A DNA stretch of 64,000 nucleotides from Paenibacillus amylolyticus (GCF_003719335.1 NZ_RIAS01000008.1:232432-296431); one strand, 5' to 3'. Shown: positions 54,258-62,413, counted from the first letter of the stretch. The notes: generated by a model from the sequence alone, not told the origin. Made by a program: numbers and translations.

Positions 54258-54863
54258 TTAATTTCCATATTTCTCTTTTATATTGGACTTATCATAGGTC
54301 TGTACAACATAGTATCCATTATCCCCTTGTTTCATAATGGCGCTAGAAGTAGTATCTGGATGCTTAAGTCCTAATGAGTGTCCCAGTTCATGCAGGAATA
54401 TTTTTTTCTTTAAATTAGCACTATGAAACGAATAGCCTACTTTCGTTTTTGAATCCGAGTTGGTATTGAATTCAATAATGGAGTCTTTCCAAGATCCGCT
54501 CCAATCACACGAGTAACCCCATATAACACTATATTTATAATTGCAAGCTTGAGCCCAGTTACCTGTAGCACCAAGATTCTTTCCGATAATATTGATTCTT
54601 GCATAGTGTGGTGTTTGATCTAGACTTGATTGTTCATAAGGCTTTGCCAAGCCTACTTTGGAGGACACACCATTCCATCCGGTATACCAGCTTTGAAACG
54701 AACTTAAGTGTGTGGACATGCTCGATCCCACTGCTATACCTAAACTGGTTGTACTTGTATCCCATGATCCACTATAATAATCTGAGCTTGCTGCCTTTAC
54801 AGATGCTGTAATAAGGAATGCTGCCATTACACATGTTAACATTGCCATCCAACGTTTTTTCAA
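54258..54863 (-). CDS. Secreted matrixin-like metalloprotease
   Basis: 201 residues from a TTG start after GGAGAGGTGATCATT. Signal peptide ending ASVKAA (about residue 28). The zinc site IFLHELGHSLGLKH is a complete metzincin HExxHxxGxxH, followed by SSAIMKQG, the Met-turn. Cys residues in ACNYKYSVIWGYSC may form a disulfide. Small matrixin-like proteases occur in bacilli. It lies inside the duplicated-SBP-end island. Confidence 0.85.
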   Translation of the reverse strand: MKKRWMAMLTCVMAAFLITASVKAASSDYYSGSWDTSTTSLGIAVGSSMSTHLSSFQSWYTGWNGVSSKVGLAKPYEQSSLDQTPHYARINIIGKNLGATGNWAQACNYKYSVIWGYSCDWSGSWKDSIIEFNTNSDSKTKVGYSFHSANLKKKIFLHELGHSLGLKHPDTTSSAIMKQGDNGYYVVQTYDKSNIKEKYGN

Positions 54864-55248
54864 AATGATCACCTCTCCGCAAAAATTTGTTCAGCATTTG
54901 TTTGAAATACATAAAACACTACAGTTTATTTATGAAATAAACTACGCTATTCCCCCTTGTAAGGAACGAGTCTCAAAGGTTCTATCTCTATAAAAATAGA
55001 ACTTTCGAGCTGTATTGAATCCACCTTCACTCTAAAAATTTAGCAAGCATATGTATTGTAAAAGAGAGCATGCAAATCCCTCTGATTACAATTTAAATCT
55101 GCACTGTCATTTAACGAATACAATCATCTTTATCGCGATAATTAAATGTTGATCCCTCTAACTGTATAAACGTAACATATATGGAAAATGTTTGCTTTTA
55201 TTTATGTCTATTTTGTGTCTAAAATTCCCCACTCCTTTAGTCTTAACC

Positions 55249-55395
55249 TGAAACCTTCGACAAAATCGTATACGTCAAGCTGCCAAGCGATGCGTTCAAT
55301 CCATCCATGGCCAACCGGTCAACTGGAAATCCAACGGCGGCGACCAGATCTCCCAAGAAGCAAATGATTGGTTCAAGTCGGTAAGTGGGAAGTAA
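55249..55395 (+). pseudogene. Degraded copy of the SBP gene 3' end (copy 2)
   Basis: About 147 bases align with the end of the SBP gene from ACCTTC-ACAAAAT to the TAA. The first part carries many changes and a frame disruption; the last 70 bases are nearly identical. The same terminator follows at 55429-55472. Upstream, 54.87-55.25 kb holds no gene I can support. Confidence 0.8.
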
Positions 55396-55428
55396 GATTT
55401 TGTTTTTGGAAAAAGTAAAGCATTAAAA

Positions 55429-55472
55429 ACCCGAGCCGAAGCGAGTTATTTACGCTTCGGCTCGGGTTTTTA
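55429..55472 (+). terminator. SBP-type terminator (copy 2)
   Basis: ACCCGAGCCGAAGCG / CGCTTCGGCTCGGGT stem, then TTTTT. Confidence 0.85.
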
Positions 55473-55532
55473 AGTGTAGACCGGGGGCGCTTCCCCATGA
55501 CTTATGGGTTCGCTATACTATGGGGATTAGAC

Positions 55533-55808
55533 TTACCGTTGATATCCATAGTCGGCCTCTTCCATTTTCCTGATATACTGTTTTAATCTTTCTTGGTGTG
55601 CTTCTAGCTCTGCTAATTTAGATGTACTCCCTTCAAAGAATCTCGACATTTTTTCAGACATCTTTACTGCGGATTCTCCCTTCCATTCTTCCAACTTTCT
55701 ATATATATTTTGCATCTGCTGCTCTTGCCGAATCAAGTGCTGCTGCAACTGTTCACACTTTTGAACTGCTCTTCTCAAGTCTGACAAAGAAACAGATATT
55801 CTTCCCAT
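55533..55808 (-). CDS. WXG100-like small helical protein
   Basis: 91 residues, two long helices with a WKG turn in KLEEWKGESAVKMSEKM (about residue 42), the hallmark of WXG100/Esx-type substrates and chaperones of type VII secretion. It lies 33 bases after the lipase gene in the same direction, and matches in position the helical partners (TlaA-type) of reverse-arranged type VII lipases. Confidence 0.7.
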   Translation of the reverse strand: MGRISVSLSDLRRAVQKCEQLQQHLIRQEQQMQNIYRKLEEWKGESAVKMSEKMSRFFEGSTSKLAELEAHQERLKQYIRKMEEADYGYQR

Positions 55809-55841
55809 ATGTACACCTCCTACACGTTCGCTAAAGATACA

Positions 55842-57290
55842 CTATGATTGATCTGCGAGAACAAAATCCTGTCTTTTCTGCTCAATATAATCTGCGATGT
55901 CTGTAATAGATTCTTGGTACCACCGATTAATTCGATCCAACATTGCTGTAGCATCATGGGCAATTGAATTAAAGGATTGACTCTCACTGGTTGATATATA
56001 AGCTTGGAACATCTGAATTGAAGAATTGGTATCACTAGCAAAATCAAGTAGGCTATTCCGCATCTGTCTTGAAGCATGTGCTAGCTCCTCAGGTGTTAGC
56101 TGTATGGTGCTCCTGTGTCGATCACCCACATAATACGCAGTGTTTTGTCTATTCATATCTACAGAATGGATTCCCGTTACTGCTGTAACAAGTTTACTTA
56201 AACTTTCCCTAACAACAGGACCATGTTCCTCATAAAGTTTGTTCATTTCAGCCTTCAACTTTTCTCTTGCCTTCATCATCTCTGAATAGTTTTCCACTCT
56301 AGGCTGGCCATCCACCCGTCGACCATCTAGCGTATATAATGGATTACTAATGTTTCCATTCTCATCGAATGAAAAATGATCCATACTATGTGCTTTCTGA
56401 CCAACGAGCATGGAATCCAAAAACTTGGACAGTGCACTCTGTTCTCCAGATATAGACGGAACACGAATAAATTCAGTCGACCACTTGTTACCAAACAACG
56501 CTTGTTCCCACCAAGTCTCTCGTCGCTTTGGTAAGAAAATAGGGATTGTCTCGTATCGATTAGCTTCTTCAAAGGTCGAATTAATGTAATAGGTAGAGCC
56601 AACATGCTGATCCGCATTCTTCACTCCAGATCCTACAGTATCCCCTGGATGAACATAGGCCACATTCGTTTTCAGATAATCCCCGTTTTGAACTTTCTCT
56701 TGTAAGTCATCGGGAAGTAAATGTACAATACTTGGCGGATTGTAACTTGTTGAAGATACTCCGTTACGAATAGCAACATATTCCGCCTGAGCACCTCCCA
56801 ACGAGTGTCCGGTTGTTGATATATCAGCAGTTGGGTACTCCTTTTTAACTTTCTCAAATAGGTTCATTGCCTGAACAAACTGATTATTCTGGTACCTTGA
56901 TTCTTCTTGAATAAAAGGCAGTTGTTGATGCAAAGGTAACGACGCAATCTCTTCCTTATGCCGCTCCATATAATTGTGAGTTTTCTCCAGATTTTTAGCA
57001 CGATTCCCCACAACATCACTTAAATCGGTCTCCCAGTCTGTTAGTACGCTCCATATTGGACGATCAGGTGGTTCAGTCCCTCTGTAGCCTATAATAACTT
57101 GATTGTGCTCTTCGTTATAGAATACGGTAGCATCAAAACCAGAACCGTTTGTATCATGCAACATTGCTCCCTCAGGTTCAACTATGGTCCATCCTGGAAG
57201 ATTTTCGTTTTTATATCCGTTTGAGGGTAAATCTCGTTTGTATACCTCATCAGCAATGGTCCAATACGTCTTATCATTGATATAAGTCAT
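55842..57290 (-). CDS. Lipase with C-terminal type VII secretion-like domain (TslA-like)
   Basis: 482 residues. The N-terminal half is an alpha/beta hydrolase: IIGYRGTEPPDRP, nucleophile TTGHSLGGAQAEY (Ser163), and VHPGDTVG as a possible acid loop. The C-terminal ~90 residues (PEELAHASRQMRNSLLDF ... RINRWYQESITDIADYIE) form two long helices like LXG/WXG domains. The toxin-first, targeting-last order is that of Staphylococcus aureus TslA. No secretion core gene is in the window. Confidence 0.75.
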   Translation of the reverse strand: MTYINDKTYWTIADEVYKRDLPSNGYKNENLPGWTIVEPEGAMLHDTNGSGFDATVFYNEEHNQVIIGYRGTEPPDRPIWSVLTDWETDLSDVVGNRAKNLEKTHNYMERHKEEIASLPLHQQLPFIQEESRYQNNQFVQAMNLFEKVKKEYPTADISTTGHSLGGAQAEYVAIRNGVSSTSYNPPSIVHLLPDDLQEKVQNGDYLKTNVAYVHPGDTVGSGVKNADQHVGSTYYINSTFEEANRYETIPIFLPKRRETWWEQALFGNKWSTEFIRVPSISGEQSALSKFLDSMLVGQKAHSMDHFSFDENGNISNPLYTLDGRRVDGQPRVENYSEMMKAREKLKAEMNKLYEEHGPVVRESLSKLVTAVTGIHSVDMNRQNTAYYVGDRHRSTIQLTPEELAHASRQMRNSLLDFASDTNSSIQMFQAYISTSESQSFNSIAHDATAMLDRINRWYQESITDIADYIEQKRQDFVLADQS

Positions 57291-57370
57291 GTTCTCCCAC
57301 CTTGTCTAATCCAATAATATGTATTAAAGTATTTTTAGGGTTTATTTCCATAAAAGGAGATTTAACATCT

Positions 57371-57706
57371 ATGAAAAATAAATGGTTATTGCTAACCTTC
57401 ATTATTTTTTTATTTATACTAGGAGGGTGTTCAAGTATGTCTGCCTCAGATAAACAAATGATTGTAGAAAAGGCTACCCCCATAAGCATTCAGTACATAA
57501 AGAAATACTACAATGCAGACTTTGTTGTAACGAGTCACGATGTGGATGACCCTTCCATCCATTCACGTCTATACCTGTACGGTCACATATCTGGACATGA
57601 GGATGAACGTATTACCGTTTCTTACAACTACGATACACAGGAGGTTCTCAGTGTAGAAGGACCGGGCTGGTTTATAGATCGTCGAGTTCCGAAAAAGGAT
57701 TCCTGA
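57371..57706 (+). CDS. Small lipoprotein, candidate immunity protein
   Basis: 111 residues from the ATG after AAAAGGAGATTTAACATCT. Lipobox FILGGCSS (Cys near residue 17), then a ~90-residue domain with VEKATPISIQYIKKYY and SYNYDTQEVLSVEG, similar in layout to cystatin-like or DUF1433/DUF4467 lipoproteins. Divergent from the lipase gene. TslA is neutralised by a lipoprotein (TilA), so an immunity role is likely but inferred. Confidence 0.65.
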   Translation: MKNKWLLLTFIIFLFILGGCSSMSASDKQMIVEKATPISIQYIKKYYNADFVVTSHDVDDPSIHSRLYLYGHISGHEDERITVSYNYDTQEVLSVEGPGWFIDRRVPKKDS

Positions 57707-57746
57707 AAAAGGCGGACTAAAAATATGTATGCTTGACAGGCATGAT

Positions 57747-57772
57747 CTGGAGCAAGTCTCCAGGTTCTTTTT
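57747..57772 (+). terminator. Terminator after the lipoprotein gene
   Basis: CTGGAG-CAAGT-CTCCAG stem followed by TTCTTTTTT. Confidence 0.75.
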
Positions 57773-57862
57773 TACGTTGTTAGACGTATATCTTTAGGCC
57801 CTCTCTTGTATCCTATATTTATACATTATAAAGCAATTTACGTATTAAAGGATATATTTTCT

Positions 57863-58192
57863 GTAAAACTCGCGAACGGCGAGAAAGCTGAGACACCTTA
57901 CGAGAAACAAATGGCCGAATTCCGTAAACCGGAAAACTGGTACGCCGGTAAAGTCGTGATGTCCCAGATCGACATCCGCAAACAAAACTATTTCACGGGC
58001 GCAGCCACACCAACCATGGTATCCAAGTGGAACCTGCTCCGTCAGTCCGAGCTCGAAACCTTCAACAAAATCATCTACGGCAAACTGCCGATCGATGCAT
58101 TCGATCAATTCGTAACCAACTGGAAATCCAACGGCGGCGACCAAATCACCCAAGAGGTGAATGATTGGTTCAAGTCTGTGAGTGGAAAGTAA
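57863..58192 (+). pseudogene. Near-identical copy of the SBP gene 3' end (copy 3)
   Basis: 330 bases match 53207-53536 with nine substitutions, all at third codon positions and all synonymous, so the last ~109 residues are identical to the intact SBP. The homology starts abruptly after GATATATTTTCT and has no start codon of its own beyond a spurious TTG. The same terminator follows. Confidence 0.88.
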
Positions 58193-58222
58193 GATTTTGT
58201 TTTTGGGAAAAGTAAAGCATTA

Positions 58223-58266
58223 AAACCCGAGCCGAAGCGAGTTATTCACGCTTCGGCTCGGGTTTT
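58223..58266 (+). terminator. SBP-type terminator (copy 3)
   Basis: ACCCGAGCCGAAGCG / CGCTTCGGCTCGGGT stem, then TTTTT. Confidence 0.88.
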
Positions 58267-58319
58267 TAAGTGTAAAGCGGGGGCGCTTCCCCATACAACC
58301 GGGTCCGCATTAGTGGAAC

Positions 58320-58368
58320 AAGCCCGTGCATGCTTACCAAGCTAATCTATGTAAGCATGCACGGGCTT
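58320..58368. terminator. Perfect 18-base inverted repeat
   Basis: AAGCCCGTGCATGCTTAC and its exact complement flank a 13-base loop; TTTTC follows on the plus side. Likely a bidirectional terminator for the gene at 58401 and for readthrough from the SBP copy. Confidence 0.75.
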
Positions 58369-58400
58369 TTCACACTACTAAGTTCGTAAATCAACTAGCG

Positions 58401-58706
58401 TTAGTCAGATTCATGCCCTCTCTCCACCAACATCGACTGTCCTAGCAAGGATACCGTTAGCTGAATGCCGTCTCGTAGCCCCTGCATGTATAACCGTTCA
58501 TTTTCTATGCCTTTGCTGACAATATAACGATTCTCCCATTCAGCATATTCAGGTGTTAGCTCAATCTGTTTGCCAGCAAACAAAGCTTCAAACGCTTCGT
58601 CTGTTTCCTCACGTACACTGCTCAGTTCAGGATCTTGCTCGATTCGGGCAGAAACCTCATCCAGCCTTGCCTGAATCGCTCGTTGCATCCATGGTGGAAA
58701 ATCCAT
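58401..58706 (-). CDS. Hypothetical helical protein
   Basis: 101 residues from the ATG after GTAGGGGAGGAGAAGCA. Fully helical (QRAIQARLDEVSARIEQD). The C-terminal YMQGLRDGIQLTVSLLG resembles small regulators of sporulating bacilli. It follows directly a Spo0E-like remnant and may have formed a two-gene unit with it. Function unknown. Confidence 0.6.
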   Translation of the reverse strand: MDFPPWMQRAIQARLDEVSARIEQDPELSSVREETDEAFEALFAGKQIELTPEYAEWENRYIVSKGIENERLYMQGLRDGIQLTVSLLGQSMLVERGHESD

Positions 58707-58726
58707 TGCTTCTCCTCCCCTACGCA

Positions 58727-58927
58727 TTATGTACTTCGCTCATTACCGTGCCACTCGACTAGTTTCGCCTTCGTTTCACTCACTCGTGCCACCAGTTCAT
58801 CCACCCTCCGGCTCTGTTCCTGAACCGCAGGATTGTCCCACAACGGAATCGCTTGCTTCAAGGATGCCTCACCAAGCTGATTAAGCTTGCGCCGTTCCTA
58901 TTCCAATACGTCAAGCAACCGGCTCAT
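58727..58927 (-). pseudogene. Spo0E-like phosphatase gene with in-frame amber stop
   Basis: A 67-codon frame starts MSRLLDVLE at 58927, meets TAG at codon 10 (58898-58900) and then reads ERRKLNQLGEAS, NPAVQEQSRRVDELVARV to TAA. The second half fits the Spo0E aspartyl-phosphate phosphatase pattern S-x-x-L/V-D-x-L. Changing TAG to CAG would restore the family's common LE-Q-ERRKL. The TAA overlaps the leader of the next gene. Confidence 0.6.
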
Positions 58928-59274
58928 ACATGCACCTCACTGATGGGTCTAAACGTATCACGTCTTGTTAAGACTAGATAAGAACAGTCATTTTTAATAC
59001 ACTAATCTCTTCAGAATGGAGTAAATTTCTCATTTCGTACTAATTGTACAAGAAAATATTAGTGTTTTAATGCGAATTCCGAATTAAAATAAACAACTGA
59101 TTAATTTCCTTAACAGCGACAAAACGCTTCTGTTCTCCAAGTATTCTTTTTTTCTCCTAACACAGTCTCTTTTGACCCCATAAGAGCAATTATTCTCTAA
59201 AAAGATCTGTATTTTTGACATCAATACGGCTGCGCTAAATTAATCTTTACACCATCATGGAAAGGATACTCCAT

Positions 59275-59295
59275 AGCGTGAAATACTTTATATCA
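59275..59295 (+). repeat. Degenerate right end of an attC-like repeat
   Basis: AGCGTGAAATACTTTATATC resembles the AGCGTGAATATTATGTTATAT end of the attC-like repeats further right. No left end was found. The rest of 58.93-59.32 kb shows no gene I can support. Confidence 0.3.
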
Positions 59296-59324
59296 AGCAC
59301 CAAGCTAATTGAATACAGGACTAC

Positions 59325-59885
59325 CTATTTTTGTTTTCTGTTGGTTTCTATTGTTCTCTTTCTTATTTTCAAATGTTTCTTACCATCTTTTAGAATTTTA
59401 TATTCAAATACATCATCTTTTTTTAATATTAATTGGAATCTGCCCTCTGTTTCATAATCAAAATTAGAGAGGAGCATCCTTTCAGCATCAAATGATTTTA
59501 TTATATATATTTTTCCATATTTCGAATGATTAATGTAATGTTTTTTTGAGTTCATAATCGCCAGAGTATATATAAGATAAATAATATAAGCCACTAAAAA
59601 TCCAAGCATTAATCCACTAGAGAGTATTTGCAGCATTGCGTTACTGTCGCTTTTATAATTTGATATCTTATCACCTGTATATTGCTCTAAAAAATTTAAT
59701 ACAAATACTGAACAAACTAAAGTTAATATAACGAATTGCGTAATATGTAGTATAATCTTTTGCTCATCAGCTAATATTTGTTTTTCTATTTTTGGCTTTT
59801 TTATTAATGACACTCCTTTGATAATTGCAATTAATATTGCTACTATCGAAGTGAAGGTTAACGTTTCAGCGAAAATATTTTGCAT
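59325..59885 (-). CDS. Membrane protein of unknown function (cassette 1)
   Basis: 186 residues with three helices (about 8-26, 45-66, 85-112) and a charged C-terminal domain (FQLILKKDDVFEYKILKDG). Strongly AT-rich codon use unlike region 1. In minus-strand order it follows attC-like copy A. Function unknown. Confidence 0.6.
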   Translation of the reverse strand: MQNIFAETLTFTSIVAILIAIIKGVSLIKKPKIEKQILADEQKIILHITQFVILTLVCSVFVLNFLEQYTGDKISNYKSDSNAMLQILSSGLMLGFLVAYIIYLIYTLAIMNSKKHYINHSKYGKIYIIKSFDAERMLLSNFDYETEGRFQLILKKDDVFEYKILKDGKKHLKIRKRTIETNRKQK

Positions 59886-60013
59886 TTAATATACTCCTCT
59901 TTATGTTTTTTAACGGGTATAAGTTTATGAATGTCTATGTCTTCTTTAATCCTTGGCAATTGAAAATTAGAATTCATATTACTGTTCACCCTTTTCTTAG
60001 GTTTATTAGTTTC

Positions 60014-60128
60014 GGATAACGTTCCTGTTCATGAACCTCGCAGAGGTTGTCTGCTGAGATTCCTCCCCGAGATTCATCCAGGAGACCAAGGCTCCAAAGG
60101 AGACGTAGCTTGAATATTATGTTATATG
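60014..60128 (+). repeat. attC-like structured repeat A (long type)
   Basis: 115 bases: GGATAAC, spacer GTTCCTG, TTCATG, hairpin AACCTC-GCA-GAGGTT, GTCT...AGAC, hairpin GGCTCC-AAA-GGAG, CTTGAATA, spacer TTAT, GTTATAT. Same plan as copy E; the first hairpin stem carries compensating changes. Confidence 0.75.
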
Positions 60129-60147
60129 TTGTCGACCCTTCAAAGAG

Positions 60148-61179
60148 CTACTCAAATAATTCTTCCATTTCAATATTCTTTAATGATTCAAAAAAACTTC
60201 TTGCGTCAAAAAAATCCACCTGAATTGAGGTGCCCTGAAAATTTCCTATTACCTCATGAATAATCCGTTCTTTATTACTCACATCATATATACCGTAAGC
60301 AACTTTTTGAATATCCGATTTTTTGATCGCATCAATTATATGTTTGTCACTCTCTTTATCAAGAGATTGTCCGTATATGGTTAAAGCTTTAGACGTCTTC
60401 ATTAATGCACTGTAACAAAAGCTTAAATATTTGTTGTTTAAAATTTTATTCAACTTTTGTTTCCAAGTGCCCTCTGATATATATAAAGGAAAGTACCCCG
60501 ACTCGTATGTTTCCGTAATTGTATCTAGTAGAGGTAGATCGATTCTTCCAATTGGATTTCGTTTAGTAGTGATCTTGATAATTTCCCCTTTATCCATATA
60601 TAAATGTAGTGATCCATGCAGGTAATAAAGTCTTACTGGGTTTTTATCTGACGAGACTCCTGACCCAGCACCAAAAATTATCATTTCAGAGTCTTTGTCA
60701 TACCCAAAGTTGTCTCCTACTGCTCTAACTTTATTAACTTTATTCAAAGCCCAATAAGCTAATAAATCATAATTCGTGGTAAAGACCTTTTCTTGAAAAA
60801 GCCTGAATGTTGTTTTAAGATCATTATCTTGATCCATAGTAAGTTCTTGCGGCTCAGGATGTACTTTTCGTACTGTTTCTATTAATGCACTTTTAATTCT
60901 CTCATAGCTTTCAGCAACACCTACAAAATCTATATTAAATATTTTATTGGTATTAATTGAAGTATCTAAAACACGAAGAGCATACTCAAAATTTGTCGTA
61001 TTTAGTTCTCCAAACAAATTAATGTCTTCTTCTATTAAGAGTTCTTTTGCTTCTTCAAAAAGATTGCTATACATAAATCTACTACCGAAGTTAATGGAAA
61101 AGCCGTTTCCGAATAGTAGGTTGGAGAGATATGTTTTATCGTTCTTTACTAATTCCTCGAATGTTTTTAATTTCTCCAT
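60148..61179 (-). CDS. SIR2-like DUF4917 family protein (cassette 2)
   Basis: 343 residues. SIR2-like features: LLFGNGFSINFGS near residue 22, FTTNYDLLAYWAL, YYLHGSLHLY, and ALTIYGQSLDKES near the end. DUF4917 proteins share the NAD-binding fold of SIR2 domains found in antiphage systems (NAD depletion). No partner gene is adjacent, so a defence role is inferred only. Its stop is 20 bases from repeat A. Confidence 0.75.
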   Translation of the reverse strand: MEKLKTFEELVKNDKTYLSNLLFGNGFSINFGSRFMYSNLFEEAKELLIEEDINLFGELNTTNFEYALRVLDTSINTNKIFNIDFVGVAESYERIKSALIETVRKVHPEPQELTMDQDNDLKTTFRLFQEKVFTTNYDLLAYWALNKVNKVRAVGDNFGYDKDSEMIIFGAGSGVSSDKNPVRLYYLHGSLHLYMDKGEIIKITTKRNPIGRIDLPLLDTITETYESGYFPLYISEGTWKQKLNKILNNKYLSFCYSALMKTSKALTIYGQSLDKESDKHIIDAIKKSDIQKVAYGIYDVSNKERIIHEVIGNFQGTSIQVDFFDARSFFESLKNIEMEELFE

Positions 61180-61211
61180 GTTTCTATCACTCCTGTATGA
61201 TTTGTCGATTG

Positions 61212-61307
61212 CATAATGTTCCTGTATTCACGCCCTGACGCATGTCGGGTGTCTGGCGAATGCCACACCAAGTGCGTATGCCCGTAGCGTAAATATTATG
61301 TTATGTA
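61212..61307 (+). repeat. attC-like structured repeat B (short type)
   Basis: 96 bases. GCATAAT, GTTCCTG, TATTCACG, three hairpins with GCAT, GAAT and GTAT loops, CGTAAATA, TTAT, GTTATGT. The most degenerate of the short copies. Confidence 0.75.
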
Positions 61308-61405
61308 ATGTCCCAGATATCGTTAAATTTTCACACAATATTATTGCTTTTATTAAAACCCTAGCCCATAATAGAACATAAGTTCCTATTTACAAGGAGG
61401 GTGTT

Positions 61406-61828
61406 TTGGCAAGTATGAAAACTCCTGAAGAAATACATAAAATGATGAGTTCAATTAAAGGAAAAAATACTAAATTAGAGCTTTCTGTATCAAAACAGCT
61501 TTGGCATAGAGGATTTCGATTTCGTAAGAATGTAAAATCGTTATTTGGCAAACCAGACATTGCAATTAAAAAATTTAAAGTCGTGATCTTTGTTGATTCA
61601 TGTTTCTGGCATGGATGTAAAGATCATTTTAAAATTCCTAAGAAAAATCCCGATTATTGGCTTAAAAAAATCAACCGAAATATTCAACGAGATCAAGAAG
61701 TAACGGATTACTATAAAGGTGAAAAATGGAATATTATTAGAATATGGGAACATGATCTAAAAAGCAATTCTGCCGTAATCATAGAAGATATAAGAAACTT
61801 TTTGATTGACTGCAAGAATAAGCTATAA
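61406..61828 (+). CDS. vsr: Vsr-type very short patch repair endonuclease (cassette 3)
   Basis: 140 residues from a TTG start after AAGGAGGGTGTT. MSSIKGKNTKLELSVSKQL, GKPDIAIKKFKVVIFVDSCFWHGC and IIRIWEHDLK contain the Vsr metal Asp, active-site FWHGC His and end motif. Vsr nicks T:G mismatches made by deamination of 5-methylcytosine; no cytosine methylase is next to it. It faces opposite to the other cassette genes, and its stop lies 26 bases from repeat C. Confidence 0.9.
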   Translation: MASMKTPEEIHKMMSSIKGKNTKLELSVSKQLWHRGFRFRKNVKSLFGKPDIAIKKFKVVIFVDSCFWHGCKDHFKIPKKNPDYWLKKINRNIQRDQEVTDYYKGEKWNIIRIWEHDLKSNSAVIIEDIRNFLIDCKNKL

Positions 61829-61854
61829 ACATATTTATCTTTATCCTGGATTTT

Positions 61855-61950
61855 ACCTAACGTTGTTGTATTCACGACTCAGCGTATGCTGAGTGTCCGA
61901 CGGATGTCGGACCAAGGGCGGATGCCCACAGCGTGAATATTATGTTATAT
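61855..61950 (+). repeat. attC-like structured repeat C (short type)
   Basis: 96 bases. ACCTAAC (exact RYYYAAC), GTTGTTG, TATTCACG, hairpins ACTCAGC-GTAT-GCTGAGT and GTCCGAC-GGAT-GTCGGAC (both fully paired), GGGC-GGAT-GCCC, CGTGAATA, TTAT, GTTATAT. Confidence 0.85.
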
Positions 61951-62289
61951 GATGCCTGCGCCCTTCCAAATTCTCTTAATCTTATTTGTTTTTTCCTTCT
62001 TTAATTCTATGCTTTCTTTCTCTCTTTCTCCAATGATTTTTTAGCTCTTCCTCAATCTTATTCAAATTTCCTTCGGTTTAAAATTCTTTCCGACCTTTTT
62101 TCGCTTTGTTTGACTAGAAGCAACTTCGTGATTCCTTTTTCAAGCATAGATTTTATTTTTTAATCGTTCTCATCTCTGTAGATCGCATTAATTTTTTAAT
62201 ATTCTTACCTAAGCAAAAAAACGCCGATAAGTAACTCGGCGCTTCTTCATCTTATTCTTTCTCCAGGCGTTCCCATTCTTTCAGATTGC
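61951..62289. other. Non-coding cassette between repeats C and D
   Basis: About 340 AT-rich bases with no supported gene. At its right end a minus-strand frame reads CNLKEWERLEKE then stops, perhaps a gene tail, followed by a terminator. Confidence 0.5.
62213..62243 (-). terminator. Terminator in the non-coding cassette
   Basis: CGCCGA / TCGGCG stem followed by TTTTTTT on the minus strand. Confidence 0.75.
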
Positions 62290-62386
62290 ATATAACGTTC
62301 CTTTATTCACGACTCGATGCATATCGAATGTCCGGCATATGCCGGAATAAAGACTTATGCCTACAGTGTAAATATATTGTTGTATG
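62290..62386 (+). repeat. attC-like structured repeat D (short type)
   Basis: 96-97 bases. ATATAAC, GTTCCTT, TATTCACG, CTCGAT-GCAT-ATCGAA, TCCGGC-ATAT-GCCGGA, a weak third hairpin, TGTAAATA, TATT, GTTGTAT. Stem sequences differ from copies C and F but still pair. Confidence 0.8.
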
Positions 62387-62413
62387 ATGCCATCAACATT
62401 AACGAATAGCCTA

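Noticed and set aside
57806..58192. A 128-codon plus-strand gene starting at TTG
   Set aside because: The first 20 codons are unrelated AT-rich sequence and the rest is exactly the C-terminal end of the SBP; without signal peptide or N-domain it cannot be functional. Called as a pseudogene copy instead.
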